64,000 nucleotides of DNA from SIG565 sp045540055 (GTDB taxonomy: Bacteria; Bacillota; Clostridia; Oscillospirales; Acutalibacteraceae), in contig JAZQGO010000002.1 in the NCBI GenBank assembly GCA_045540055.1, positions 6,276-70,275 on the forward strand, written 5' to 3'. The position numbers and the translations under genes were made by a program. Numbering within the stretch: the first letter of the stretch is position 1; every line of letters starts with the position of its first letter. The notes under the pieces are model-generated. The model saw only the letters and a program-made list of their open reading frames with translations. It did no database searches and was not told where the DNA came from. This document shows, in pieces, positions 43,399 through 51,802 of this stretch.

Positions 43399-44148
43399 AT
43401 GAAAGTTAATGATATTTATTTGTTTTTAAACGAGCTTTGCCCCTTTGATACGGCCTGCGATTTTGATAACGCAGGACTGCTTGTAGGCGATAAAGATGCA
43501 TCTGTTACAAAGGTAGTGGTTGCGCTTGATTGCACCGAATCGGTTGTAAATCAAGCTATCGAGCTTGGCGCCGAGCTTATTATTACACATCACCCCGTTA
43601 TTTTCTCACCCCTTAAAAGCGTATTGTCTGGCAGTATCGCTTATAAGCTTATTAAAAACGGGATTTCGGTGATAAGCGCCCACACTAATTTAGATGTGGC
43701 CGACGGCGGTGTTAACGACTGTCTTGCAAATGCGCTTGAATTAAAGCAGGTAGAAAAAATAATTTGTGAGGACGGTTTTTCGTTTCGCAAGGGTGTCTTA
43801 GATAATGAATACACACCCACCGACTTCGCAAAATTTGTAGGTCAAAGGCTCAACTTCTCACCCCGATTTACTATTGGTAAGAAAAATATAAAAACCGTTG
43901 CCGTTTGTGGCGGCAGCGGTGGCGATATGCTGTATGACGCCATAAAGGCAGGTGCCAATGCGCTTGTGACGGCTGATGTAAAGCACCATGTACTTTTAGA
44001 GGCGGCACAGCTTTCCTTTACCCTTATTGATTGCGGCCACTTTAACACCGAGGATGTTGTAATAGAGCCGCTCAAAAGTGTTTTGTGTGAAAAATTCCCC
44101 AACATAGCCTTTTTTACCAACCACGAAAGCTATATTAACTGTTTGTAA
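43399..44148 (+). CDS. Nif3-like dinuclear metal centre protein
   Basis: A 249-residue member of the Nif3/YqfO family (GTP cyclohydrolase I type 2 homologue), which forms hexameric rings with a di-metal site. Metal ligands are visible in IITHHPVIF, SAHTNLDVADGGVND and LIDCGHFNTED. The inserted domain of the longer YqfO form is absent. The true activity of the family is unsettled. It follows glnS by four bases. Confidence 0.92.
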   Translation: MKVNDIYLFLNELCPFDTACDFDNAGLLVGDKDASVTKVVVALDCTESVVNQAIELGAELIITHHPVIFSPLKSVLSGSIAYKLIKNGISVISAHTNLDVADGGVNDCLANALELKQVEKIICEDGFSFRKGVLDNEYTPTDFAKFVGQRLNFSPRFTIGKKNIKTVAVCGGSGGDMLYDAIKAGANALVTADVKHHVLLEAAQLSFTLIDCGHFNTEDVVIEPLKSVLCEKFPNIAFFTNHESYINCL

Positions 44149-44164
44149 ATGAGATGATATTTTA

Positions 44165-45091
44165 ATGCTTGATAACCTGATTACAGTTGCTTTGCAGGTT
44201 TTAACGCTTTTTATTATGATTGCCGTGGGCTTTGCTTGCGGCAAGACAAAGCTTATAAATGAAACCGCCGCTAAGGGACTTTCGAATGTCGTTATGTATG
44301 TAGCGACACCCGCCGCTATTTTGCAGGCATTTACGGTTGAGGTGAAATCACCCGAAAAAACAAAAAACCTTATATTTGTAGCCGTCATAACCTTGGCTTT
44401 ACATATAGTAATTATACTGCTGTCTAAACTGCTGATACGAAACAAGAATGACCGCACCAACCGAGTACTGCGCCTTACCGTAATTTTTTCAAACTGCGGA
44501 TATATGTCGTTCCCACTGCAAAAGGCGATTTTAGGTGATATAGGCGTATTTTACGGGGCGATGTTTGTCGCTGTGTTTAATATACTTTTGTGGAGCTACG
44601 GCGCACTGCTTGCAAGCGGTGACAAAAAGAATTTAGAGCCTAAAAAGCTTCTGCTTAACCCCACGATACTGAGTGTAGCAATTTCACTGATTCTTTATGC
44701 CTTCAGTATAAAGCTACCTGATTTTGTCTCAAGCGCAGTAACGGGGCTTGGCAATCTCAATACCCCACTTCCCATGCTGGTTATTGGATTTAATCTGTCT
44801 ACCTTCCCGCTTATACAATTATTTACCGACAAGCGTGTGTATCTGCCGAGTGTATTAAGACTGATTGTTATGCCGTCTGTGGCCCTTGGCATAATGTTTT
44901 TGACGGGCATACGGGGTGTACCGCTTATTGCCTGTGTTGTAGCGGCGAGCGCACCAAGTGCGGCGGCAAGCGTAATGTTTGCCACAAAATACGGGCTCGA
45001 TTCGGCACTTGCCTCAAAAATCACTTCGCTTACTACCCTGCTCTCAATAGCAACAATGCCTGTGATTGTAGCACTGGCACAAATGATATAA
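44165..45091 (+). CDS. AEC family transporter
   Basis: A 308-residue membrane protein with about ten helices in two halves, matching the auxin-efflux-carrier-like family of bacteria (malonate or other organic anion carriers). Motifs such as VGFACGKTKLI, NCGYMSFPL and AASAPSAAASVMFA are typical. The substrate is not clear. Its ribosome site is weak (GAGATGAT). It ends in a long bidirectional terminator. Confidence 0.88.
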   Translation: MLDNLITVALQVLTLFIMIAVGFACGKTKLINETAAKGLSNVVMYVATPAAILQAFTVEVKSPEKTKNLIFVAVITLALHIVIILLSKLLIRNKNDRTNRVLRLTVIFSNCGYMSFPLQKAILGDIGVFYGAMFVAVFNILLWSYGALLASGDKKNLEPKKLLLNPTILSVAISLILYAFSIKLPDFVSSAVTGLGNLNTPLPMLVIGFNLSTFPLIQLFTDKRVYLPSVLRLIVMPSVALGIMFLTGIRGVPLIACVVAASAPSAAASVMFATKYGLDSALASKITSLTTLLSIATMPVIVALAQMI

Positions 45092-45139
45092 TAAACAGTA
45101 ACGGCTTGTACTGTAAAGTACAAGCCGTTACTGTTTATT
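45090..45139. terminator. Long bidirectional terminator between the AEC gene and serS
   Basis: A 23-bp perfect stem (45090-45112 with 45117-45139) and 4-base loop. The stem includes parts of both stop codons. Confidence 0.88.
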
Positions 45140-46436
45140 AGTTATTTGATTTAATTTCGGTTTTGCCGCCCATATAAGGTCTGAGCGCCTCAGGAATGCG
45201 TATTGTATAATTCTTGCCGTCAAATTCAAGATTATTTTCAAGGAAGGCGATTAACATACGCGGCGGTGCAACAACGGTGTTATTAAGTGTATGCGGCAGA
45301 TACTTCTGACCGTCCTCACCTTTGATACGAATACCGAGTCGGCGCGACTGAGCGTCACCTAAGTTTGAGCAGGAGCAAACTTCAAAGTACTTCTGCTGCT
45401 TAGGACTCCACGCCTCGACGTCGTATGACTTAACCTTAAGGTCTGCAATGTCACCTGAACAGCATTCTAATGTACGCACGGGAATATCCAGACTTCTGAA
45501 CAGTTCAACCGAATAGCTCCACATCTTATTAAACCATTCCATACTGTCCTCAGGCTTACAGATAACTATCATTTCCTGCTTTTCAAACTGATGAATACGG
45601 TAAATACCACGCTCTTCAATACCGTGAGCACCCTTCTCTTTGCGGAAGCAGGGCGAGTAGCTTGTTAAGGTAAGCGGTAGAGAAGCTTCGGGTGTGATGG
45701 TATCAATAAACTTACCTATCATCGAGTGTTCACTGGTACCGATAAGATAAAGGTCCTCGCCCTCAATCTTATACATCATAGCATCCTTTTCTTCAAAACT
45801 CATAACGCCTGTTACAACGTTTGAGCGAATCATAAAGGGCGGTACACAGTAGGTAAAGCCCTTATCTATCATAAAGTCACGAGCGTATGACAGCACTGCG
45901 CTGTGAAGACGTGCGATATCGCCCATAAGATAATAAAAGCCTTCACCTGCAACACGACCTGCTGCCTCTTTATCAATGCCGCTGAAATGCGCCATAATAT
46001 CGGTATGGTAAGGAATTTCGAAATCAACCTTTGTCTGCTCGCCGTACTGCTGAACCTCAACGTTTTCGCTGTCGTCCTTGCCTATCGGCACACTATCATC
46101 AATAATGTTGGGTATCTTCATCATTACCTGATTGAGCTTTGCGGTAAGCTCATTTTCCTGCTCCTCAAGCTCTTTTAAGCGGTCTGCCTGCTCGGATACT
46201 AACTTTTTCATATCCATAGCCTCGTCACGCTTGCCCTGTGCCATCAGCGCACCTATCTGCTTACTTACTTTATTACGGTTTGCACGAAGGTCATTAGCCT
46301 CGCTCTGTGCGGCACGCTTCCCTGCATCTAACTGGATAGCCTCGTCAACAAGCGGCAGCTTATTATCCTTAAACTTCTTTTTAATATTTTCTTTTACAAT
46401 ATCGGGATTTTCTCTTAAAAATTTAATATCCAGCAT
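45138..46436 (-). CDS. serS: Seryl-tRNA synthetase
   Basis: Class II synthetase for tRNA-Ser. The N-terminal coiled-coil arm (about residues 30-105) binds the long variable arm of the tRNA. The catalytic part has CFRKEKGAHGIEERGIYR (motif 2) and LNNTVVAPPRMLIAFLE (motif 3). The 432-residue length is typical. ATG 46436 is 7 bases after GGGGG. No T-box is visible upstream, though many Firmicutes have one here. Confidence 0.95.
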   Translation of the reverse strand: MLDIKFLRENPDIVKENIKKKFKDNKLPLVDEAIQLDAGKRAAQSEANDLRANRNKVSKQIGALMAQGKRDEAMDMKKLVSEQADRLKELEEQENELTAKLNQVMMKIPNIIDDSVPIGKDDSENVEVQQYGEQTKVDFEIPYHTDIMAHFSGIDKEAAGRVAGEGFYYLMGDIARLHSAVLSYARDFMIDKGFTYCVPPFMIRSNVVTGVMSFEEKDAMMYKIEGEDLYLIGTSEHSMIGKFIDTITPEASLPLTLTSYSPCFRKEKGAHGIEERGIYRIHQFEKQEMIVICKPEDSMEWFNKMWSYSVELFRSLDIPVRTLECCSGDIADLKVKSYDVEAWSPKQQKYFEVCSCSNLGDAQSRRLGIRIKGEDGQKYLPHTLNNTVVAPPRMLIAFLENNLEFDGKNYTIRIPEALRPYMGGKTEIKSNN

Positions 46437-46469
46437 TTTCTTTCCCCCACCAAGAACATCATTGAGATT

Positions 46470-46498
46470 ATTATAGCACATATAATTATTTTAATCAA
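46470..46498 (-). promoter_or_regulatory. Promoter of serS
   Basis: TTGATT (46498-46493), 17 bases, TATAAT (46475-46470) on the reverse strand, so close to the gene that a leader riboswitch is excluded. Confidence 0.75.
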
Positions 46499-46606
46499 GG
46501 CATATAATGATAAAAGGTAGTTAAACACAACAGTAACATCACATAAAAATATTGCGAATTTACTCGATAGTTGTCCCAACATTTGCAAAAACAATCTTAA
46601 TAAAAC

Positions 46607-46635
46607 TTGACGGTAAAATACTATGGTAGTATAAT
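46607..46635 (+). promoter_or_regulatory. Promoter of the TIM-barrel gene at 46666
   Basis: TTGACG (46607-46612), 17 bases, TATAAT (46630-46635). Confidence 0.82.
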
Positions 46636-46665
46636 TATCCCATAAATTTAAAGCAGGTGATACTG

Positions 46666-47550
46666 GTGATTCTATCAACTCAGACCGATATTTTAGGCAG
46701 CCGCTTCGGTGACCAGAAGGCAATCGAAATTCTGGCAAGAGCAGGCTTTGACGCCTATGATTTTTCTTTCTTTAAAATGAAAAATGACGAAAACTATGAG
46801 TTAAATAGCAAAAACTACCTTGAATATGCCAAAAAACTGCGAAAGGTAGCTGATAAAGCAGGCATAAAGTGTAATCAAGCTCACGCACCATTTCCGTCGA
46901 GTGTAGGTGATAAACAACAGGATAAAATCATATTCGACAAAATAGTAAGGGCTATGGAGGTAGCGGCGCTTCTCGGTGCCGAAACAATTGTTGTTCATCC
47001 TATAAAGCATATGCGCTATCTCGGCAACGAGGCCGAGTTGTTTGAGCTTAATATGGCCTTTTATAAAAGCCTTATACCCTACTGTGCAAAATTCGGCATA
47101 AAGGTTGCCACCGAAAATATGTGGGAACGTGTACCCGGTACCAACAAAATCACCCATGCGCCCTGCTCGCGCGGCCAGGAATTTTGCCGATACATTGATG
47201 CGCTTGATAGTCGATGGATTGTCGGCTGTCTTGACATAGGTCATGTGAGTTTAGTTGATGAACAGCTATATGACACCATCATAACATTAGGACATAATCG
47301 CCTTCAGGCCCTGCATGTTCACGATAACGACTATCTTTCCGATACCCACACTCTGCCGTTTATGTCGAAAATGGATTTTGAGCCGTTTATCAAAGGGCTT
47401 TCAGATATCGATTATACGGGGGATATGACGCTTGAAGCAGATAACTTTATACGCCGGGTTCCTGACGGTCTTATAGATACCGCCGTTAAATACATGGAGC
47501 AAACAGGTAGGTATATTATAAGCGAGATTGCTAAAATTAAATTTAAATAA
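46666..47550 (+). CDS. Sugar phosphate isomerase/epimerase family protein
   Basis: A 294-residue TIM-barrel protein of the xylose isomerase-like (AP endonuclease 2) superfamily. Conserved metal-site segments include ETIVVHPIKH, VATENMWER, VGCLDIGHV, LHVHDND and MTLEAD. The actual sugar is unknown. I choose GTG 46666, 4 bases after AGGTGAT; GTG 46657 overlaps that site. The next gene follows after 17 bases. Confidence 0.88.
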   Translation: MILSTQTDILGSRFGDQKAIEILARAGFDAYDFSFFKMKNDENYELNSKNYLEYAKKLRKVADKAGIKCNQAHAPFPSSVGDKQQDKIIFDKIVRAMEVAALLGAETIVVHPIKHMRYLGNEAELFELNMAFYKSLIPYCAKFGIKVATENMWERVPGTNKITHAPCSRGQEFCRYIDALDSRWIVGCLDIGHVSLVDEQLYDTIITLGHNRLQALHVHDNDYLSDTHTLPFMSKMDFEPFIKGLSDIDYTGDMTLEADNFIRRVPDGLIDTAVKYMEQTGRYIISEIAKIKFK

Positions 47551-47567
47551 AACTTAGGATGTCATAA

Positions 47568-48329
47568 TTGCTAAAAAAATTTATCAACTCAACCAAAATA
47601 CAAATAAACACACCTGCGCCCTACGGTGCACTACATCTTGCATTTGCGATATTGGGTGTTATATTATCTGTTTTAGCCGCAAAGAAATTTAAAAATTTTA
47701 ACGACAAGCGTAATAACACTTTATTTTTTACATTAGGATTTCTATTAGCTTTTGGTGAAATATATAAACAGCTTTATTTCTTTTTTGTGATAGGTAATGG
47801 TAGATATATATGGGATGCTTTCCCCTTTCAGCCATGCAGTATGGCTATGTATATTTGCTTAATCATCCCTTTTATCAAAAAACCTACCCGCAGACAGCTT
47901 TTATATGACTTTCTGTTTATCTACAGCACACTCGGTGGTATTGCGACATACGTTGCGCCTATAAATGTTTTGAACACCCATCTAACAATAACCATACATT
48001 CACTTGTATGGCATATGATTCTGATATTCATAGGCGTATATCTTTTATATTCTAACCGTGTGAGTTTCTCAAAGGGTGCATATAAATCAGCCACAAAACT
48101 TTTTCTTACGCTGTGCGGCACAGCATTTTTCATAAACTGCGTCGTTACTGCCATTACAGGTCAGGAAATTGCAATGTTTTTCTTAGGACCACAGATTACC
48201 GATATAGTGCTTATTAAAGACATCTGTGTCTCTTTCGGTTGGTTAGCAGGGAGTATCGTAAGCGTTGTAGCAATGTGTCTGGGCGGTTATCTCTTCTACC
48301 GTCCTTTTTACCGAAAACATAATAAATAA
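47568..48329 (+). CDS. YwaF/TIGR02206-like membrane protein
   Basis: A 253-residue protein with about six to seven membrane helices. The FPFQPCSMAMYICL segment and the layout match the YwaF (TIGR02206) family of uncharacterised membrane proteins. TTG 47568 is taken as start, downstream of AGGATGT. It appears co-transcribed with the sugar isomerase-like gene. Function unknown. Confidence 0.72.
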   Translation: MLKKFINSTKIQINTPAPYGALHLAFAILGVILSVLAAKKFKNFNDKRNNTLFFTLGFLLAFGEIYKQLYFFFVIGNGRYIWDAFPFQPCSMAMYICLIIPFIKKPTRRQLLYDFLFIYSTLGGIATYVAPINVLNTHLTITIHSLVWHMILIFIGVYLLYSNRVSFSKGAYKSATKLFLTLCGTAFFINCVVTAITGQEIAMFFLGPQITDIVLIKDICVSFGWLAGSIVSVVAMCLGGYLFYRPFYRKHNK

Positions 48330-48359
48330 TTTATTATATGATAAAAACTGAAAGGCTTA

Positions 48360-48394
48360 GCCCAAGTGTCCGTTACGACACTTGGGCAGTTTTA
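48360..48394 (+). terminator. Terminator after the YwaF-like gene
   Basis: An 11-bp perfect stem (48360-48370 with 48377-48387), 6-base loop, then AGTTTTA. Confidence 0.78.
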
Positions 48395-48408
48395 TTGTAT
48401 AACAAAAA

Positions 48409-48434
48409 CGGCGGGAGTCAAGCCCCCGCCCTAC
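48409..48434. repeat. REP-like GC-rich palindrome
   Basis: CGGCGGGAGTCAAGCCCCCG and the following bases form a GC-rich hairpin (GGCGGG with CCCGCC) unlike its AT-rich setting. Similar GGCGGG...CCCGCCCTAC palindromes occur as dispersed repeats in related gut clostridia (recollection). It may also end the reverse rubrerythrin message. Confidence 0.4.
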
Positions 48435-48442
48435 AATTCTGA

Positions 48443-48985
48443 TTATTTAAAGTATCTGTTAAGAAGACCCTCAAATGCCTTACCGTGTCGAGCCTCATCT
48501 CTTGCCATTTCATGAACGGTATCGTGAATAGCATCAAGATTTAACTCTTTAGCAAGCTTCGCAAGTTCAAATTTGCCCATTGTTGCGCCGTTTTCGGCAT
48601 CTACACGCATTTCAAGATTTTTCTTTGTAGAATCGGTTACTACTTCACCCAAAAGCTCTGCAAACTTTGCTGCGTGTTCAGCCTCTTCGTAGGCTGCCTT
48701 CTCCCAATAAAGACCTATTTCAGGATAGCCTTCACGGTGAGCAACGCGCGCCATTGCGAGATACATACCAACCTCGGTGCATTCGCCCATAAAGTTTTCA
48801 CGAAGACCCGAAATGATTCTTTCATCAACACCCTTAGCTACGCCAACAACGTGCTCGGCAGCCCAGGTCTTTTCGCCTGCCTGCTCTTGAAATTTGGATG
48901 CCGGTGCCTGACAGATCGGGCACTTATCGGGAGCCTCATTACCCTCGTGAACATAACCGCAAATTGTACAAACGAACTTTTTCAT
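48443..48985 (-). CDS. Reverse rubrerythrin / NADH peroxidase-type protein
   Basis: A 180-residue rubrerythrin with the rubredoxin domain at the N-terminus (CTICGYVHEG, CPICQAP) and the ferritin-like di-iron domain after it (GECTEVGMYLAMARVA, AYEEAEHAAKF, MARDEARHGKAF). In clostridia such reverse rubrerythrins reduce peroxide and are strongly induced by oxygen under PerR. The perR gene lies 22 bases upstream in the same direction, so one promoter and operator probably control both. Confidence 0.94.
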   Translation of the reverse strand: MKKFVCTICGYVHEGNEAPDKCPICQAPASKFQEQAGEKTWAAEHVVGVAKGVDERIISGLRENFMGECTEVGMYLAMARVAHREGYPEIGLYWEKAAYEEAEHAAKFAELLGEVVTDSTKKNLEMRVDAENGATMGKFELAKLAKELNLDAIHDTVHEMARDEARHGKAFEGLLNRYFK

Positions 48986-49006
48986 AAAAACATCTCCTAA
49001 AATAAA

Positions 49007-49393
49007 TTATTTATTATTTGTATTTATACAAGAACTGCAAAGACCGCTAAAAACATATCCGCTAAAATTTACCTCACAGTTAAGTTTATTCTGTAGAAAG
49101 TCTTTAAGATTGTTTTTTGGCACGTCGCAGTCTAATATAGCGCCACAATTATGACAGTAAAAATGCATATGCTCTTTTACGTCACCATCGTAATGTTGAA
49201 AGCCGTCGCCCACCGAAAGCTCTTGTACGTCACCGTCTTTTTTTAATTCGGTAAGGTTACGATAAACGGTGCCAAGGCTGATTTTTGGTAATTTTTCTCG
49301 GCATTTTTCGTAAACCCACTGTACTGTCGGATGCGTATCGGTTGAGCGTAAAACCTCAACTATTACCTCCCTTTGTTTTGAATAGTTTCTCAT
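49007..49393 (-). CDS. perR: Fur family peroxide regulator PerR
   Basis: A 128-residue Fur-family repressor: winged helix (THPTVQWVYEKCREKLPKIS then GTVYRNLTEL), the regulatory metal site around HYDGDVKEHMHFYC and the structural zinc site (CHNCG and CSSC). The setting beside reverse rubrerythrin and the operator suggest PerR rather than Fur or Zur. ATG 49393 follows GAGGT; the longer frame would read through the operator region. Confidence 0.9.
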   Translation of the reverse strand: MRNYSKQREVIVEVLRSTDTHPTVQWVYEKCREKLPKISLGTVYRNLTELKKDGDVQELSVGDGFQHYDGDVKEHMHFYCHNCGAILDCDVPKNNLKDFLQNKLNCEVNFSGYVFSGLCSSCINTNNK

Positions 49394-49410
49394 GAATCTT
49401 ACCTCAAAAA

Positions 49411-49425
49411 TAGTAATCATTACTA
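49411..49425 (-). promoter_or_regulatory. PerR/Fur-type operator (7-1-7 palindrome)
   Basis: TAGTAATCATTACTA is a perfect 7-1-7 inverted repeat, the layout of Per and Fur boxes. It lies between the promoter and the perR start, just after the expected transcription start, so bound PerR would block transcription of perR and the rubrerythrin. Confidence 0.8.
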
Positions 49426-49439
49426 CTTTTTACGTTTTT

Positions 49440-49467
49440 ATTATAACACACTTTTTAGAAATGTCAA
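49440..49467 (-). promoter_or_regulatory. Promoter of perR
   Basis: TTGACA (49467-49462), 16 bases, TATAAT (49445-49440). Confidence 0.82.
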
Positions 49468-49490
49468 TAGTTTTTAAAAAAATTTTCTTG

Positions 49491-49519
49491 TTGACAATTG
49501 TTTTATTTTGTATGATAAT
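49491..49519 (+). promoter_or_regulatory. Promoter of rex
   Basis: TTGACA (49491-49496), 17 bases, GATAAT (49514-49519), 37 bases before the rex start. Confidence 0.78.
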
Positions 49520-49556
49520 GTAGTTGTTGAAGTTTTATTAAAGGAAGGTGCGGTTA

Positions 49557-50192
49557 ATGTATAACAAAGGTATATCCCCCTACGTTATTAAAAGGTTACC
49601 GCGATATTATAGATTTTTGGGTGAGCTTTCCAGCTCAGGTATTAAGCGTATTTCCTCTGCCGAATTAAGTCGCCGCATGGGGCTGACTGCCAGTCAGATT
49701 CGTCAGGACCTTAACTGCTTTGGCGGCTTTGGTCAACAGGGCTACGGATACAACACCGATATGCTCAGAGAAGAAATCGGTAACATATTAGGAATTGATA
49801 AGCCAAAAAAGGCAATACTTATAGGACTCGGGAATTTAGGCCGCGCCGTTACGTTGCATCTTAATTTCGAGGAAAAGGGCTTTTCGCTTATCGGTCTTTT
49901 TGACAGTAAGGAGTCGCTTGTGGGCAACGTCATTCGAAATATACCCATTCGCTCCACCAATATGCTGGATGATTTTTGCCGAGAAAACAAGCCTGAAGCC
50001 GCAATACTGTGCATACCTAAAACCGCTGTGCCCGATATTGCCGACCACCTTGTAAAATTAGGTATTAAGGGTTTTCTCAACTTCAGTCACTACGATTTAG
50101 GACTTAAATATGATAATATCGTTGTTGAAAACGTTCACTTTGGCGACAATCTGATGACCCTATCCTATAATATTAAAAATATGGATAAATAA
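49557..50192 (+). CDS. rex: Redox-sensing transcriptional repressor Rex
   Basis: Senses the NADH/NAD+ ratio and represses fermentation and anaerobic genes. The N-terminal winged helix has YVIKRLPRYYRFL and LSRRMGLTASQIRQDL; the Rossmann domain has IGLGNLGRAV; and the C-terminal swapped helix is present. The 211 residues are typical. ATG 49557 is 8 bases after AAGGAAGG. Placed beside perR, it forms a small redox control block. Confidence 0.96.
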   Translation: MYNKGISPYVIKRLPRYYRFLGELSSSGIKRISSAELSRRMGLTASQIRQDLNCFGGFGQQGYGYNTDMLREEIGNILGIDKPKKAILIGLGNLGRAVTLHLNFEEKGFSLIGLFDSKESLVGNVIRNIPIRSTNMLDDFCRENKPEAAILCIPKTAVPDIADHLVKLGIKGFLNFSHYDLGLKYDNIVVENVHFGDNLMTLSYNIKNMDK

Positions 50193-50194
50193 TT

Positions 50195-50231
50195 AAATCA
50201 CCACACATAATAAACGTGTGGTGATTTTTTT
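50195..50231 (+). terminator. Terminator after rex
   Basis: A 12-bp perfect stem (50195-50206 with 50216-50227) and a run of T. The run overlaps the start of the DUF421 gene. Confidence 0.8.
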
Positions 50232-50901
50232 GCTTGTAACTATTATTCGTACTGCCATTTTATATTTATTTGTAACGGTAGCCATTCGTCTTATGGGTAA
50301 GCGTCAAATTGGCGATATGCAGCCCAACGAGCTGGTGGTGACGCTGCTAATTTCCGAGATTGCCGCTATTCCCCTTCAGGACGCTAACCAACCCGTGCTT
50401 AACGGTATTGTGGCTATTTTTATGTTGGTAATAGTTGAAATAATAATGTCGGTTTTGACTATGAAATATATGTCACTTCATAAAATTCTAAGCGGTAAAT
50501 CGGTTATTATTATTAAGGATGGCAAAATCGACCAAAAGGCAATGAAGCGGGTGCGACTTACCGTAATAGATTTAGTTGAATTATTACGTGGGCAGGATGT
50601 TTTTGATATAAGCACCGTTTCCTTTGCCGTACTTGAAGTAAACGGAAATCTAAGCGTAATTTTAAAGCCCGAGCATCGCCCCATAACACCCAAGGATATG
50701 AAAATACAGATGAAAAAGGACGGTCTGCCCCTTCCCGTTGTTTCTGATGGTAAAATGGTAAGCGAATCATTGCGCGAGCTAAATATTAGTGAAAACACAG
50801 TAAAGGAACTGGCAGGTATGCGGCACACAAAGCCCGAGGACCTGCTTTTAATGACGTTGGACCAGTATGGCAACTGCTATACAGTAAGCAAACACGAATA
50901 A
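50230..50901 (+). CDS. DUF421 (YetF-like) membrane protein
   Basis: A 223-residue protein with three N-terminal membrane helices (TIIRTAILYLFVTVAIRLMG, then LLISEIAAIPLQD) and a soluble C-terminal YetF domain (DFVI-type fold, around ELLRGQDVFDISTVSFAVLE). The family is common in spore-formers; its role is not firmly known. The start lies in or just after the rex terminator; I take TTG 50230, with GTG 50218 or 50221 possible. The last residues SKHE and the stop come from the repeat at 50885-50942. Confidence 0.87.
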   Translation: MLVTIIRTAILYLFVTVAIRLMGKRQIGDMQPNELVVTLLISEIAAIPLQDANQPVLNGIVAIFMLVIVEIIMSVLTMKYMSLHKILSGKSVIIIKDGKIDQKAMKRVRLTVIDLVELLRGQDVFDISTVSFAVLEVNGNLSVILKPEHRPITPKDMKIQMKKDGLPLPVVSDGKMVSESLRELNISENTVKELAGMRHTKPEDLLLMTLDQYGNCYTVSKHE

Positions 50902-50942
50902 TCCTAACCTGATTTTAAAGGTAATATTTTCGTGTTTGCTTA
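50885..50942. repeat. Palindromic repeat, short copy 2
   Basis: A 58-bp element with 14-bp perfect terminal inverted repeats (TAAGCAAACACGAA at both ends). It matches the right half of the longer element at 10574-10848 across its length. Its left end supplies the last codons and stop of the DUF421 gene, and its right end stops 16 bases before the DUF4363 start. Confidence 0.75.
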
Positions 50943-50958
50943 ATAAAGGAGAATAGAA

Positions 50959-51339
50959 ATGAAACGACTAATAGCGGCTATTGTACTGATTATATGTCTC
51001 GCATCATTGTGCGTTACAAGCACCATTACGGTGGGTAATTCGTATGTCAAATTTCAAAAGGAACTTGATAACTGCCAAAGCGCAGTAAAGCAAAAGAATT
51101 ATGAAGCCGCGAAAGAAAAAAGCGAAGCACTGGCTCGTGTGTGGCAGGAAAAGCGCGGCGTCCTATCTATCTTTATAAATCATCTGACTGTTGAAGAGGT
51201 AGATGAAACTGTGGCACAACTATCATCCTTTGCAAACAAGGAAAACGAGGCGCACTTTTTGGCAGAATGTGAAGTTTTAGAGCTTAAATTCATAGAAATG
51301 AAGGAATACTGCAGTGTTAGTCTGCACACACTTTTTTAA
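50959..51339 (+). CDS. DUF4363 family protein
   Basis: A 126-residue protein with an N-terminal membrane anchor or uncleaved signal (about residues 4-26) and a helical extracytoplasmic part rich in Lys and Glu. Its position directly after a DUF421 gene is the usual setting of the DUF4363 family. AAAGGAGA precedes ATG 50959. The role is unknown; it probably works with the DUF421 protein at the membrane. Confidence 0.8.
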   Translation: MKRLIAAIVLIICLASLCVTSTITVGNSYVKFQKELDNCQSAVKQKNYEAAKEKSEALARVWQEKRGVLSIFINHLTVEEVDETVAQLSSFANKENEAHFLAECEVLELKFIEMKEYCSVSLHTLF

Positions 51340-51345
51340 AATAAA

Positions 51346-51372
51346 AAAACCGTGGGTGCTACCCACGGTTTT
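51346..51372. terminator. Bidirectional terminator between DUF4363 and rpsT
   Basis: A 12-bp perfect stem (51346-51357 with 51361-51372) with a 3-base loop and A/T flanks. Confidence 0.87.
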
Positions 51373-51383
51373 GTTTTAATTTC

Positions 51384-51647
51384 TTACGCATTAGCCTTGT
51401 TTAAACGGTTAACCAAAGCTGATTTTTTGTGTGCTGCGTTATTCTTATGAAGAATACCCTTAGAAGCAGCCTGGTCAATCTTTTTAACTGCAGCCTTAAC
51501 TGCTACGGCGGCGTCAGCATCGTTGTTAGCAATCGCAGCGTCAGCCTTCTTAACTGCTGTTCTAAGCGCTGAACGATAAGCCTTATTGCGCTGATTGTTA
51601 GCCTCGCTAACAAGAACACGTTTCTTTGCAGATTTAATATTCGGCAT
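51384..51647 (-). CDS. rpsT: 30S ribosomal protein S20
   Basis: An 87-residue basic helical protein beginning MPNIKSAKKRVLVSE and containing ASKGILHKNNAAHKKSAL, typical of S20. A strong AGGAGGTGCG site precedes ATG 51647. In Bacillus the order is rpsT-gpr-spoIIP; here spoIIP is divergent and gpr is not present. Confidence 0.97.
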   Translation of the reverse strand: MPNIKSAKKRVLVSEANNQRNKAYRSALRTAVKKADAAIANNDADAAVAVKAAVKKIDQAASKGILHKNNAAHKKSALVNRLNKANA

Positions 51648-51802
51648 TGTCGCACCTCCTCAAAAATTCTCACGTAATAGTATATTACCACTTTTTAATT
51701 TAAAATGCAACACTTTTTTTAATTTTAATTAACATTAACAATATATTTGCCGCTAAGAATAAATTTTATTGTTAAATCATACGATACTAGTGGTGATATA
51801 AT

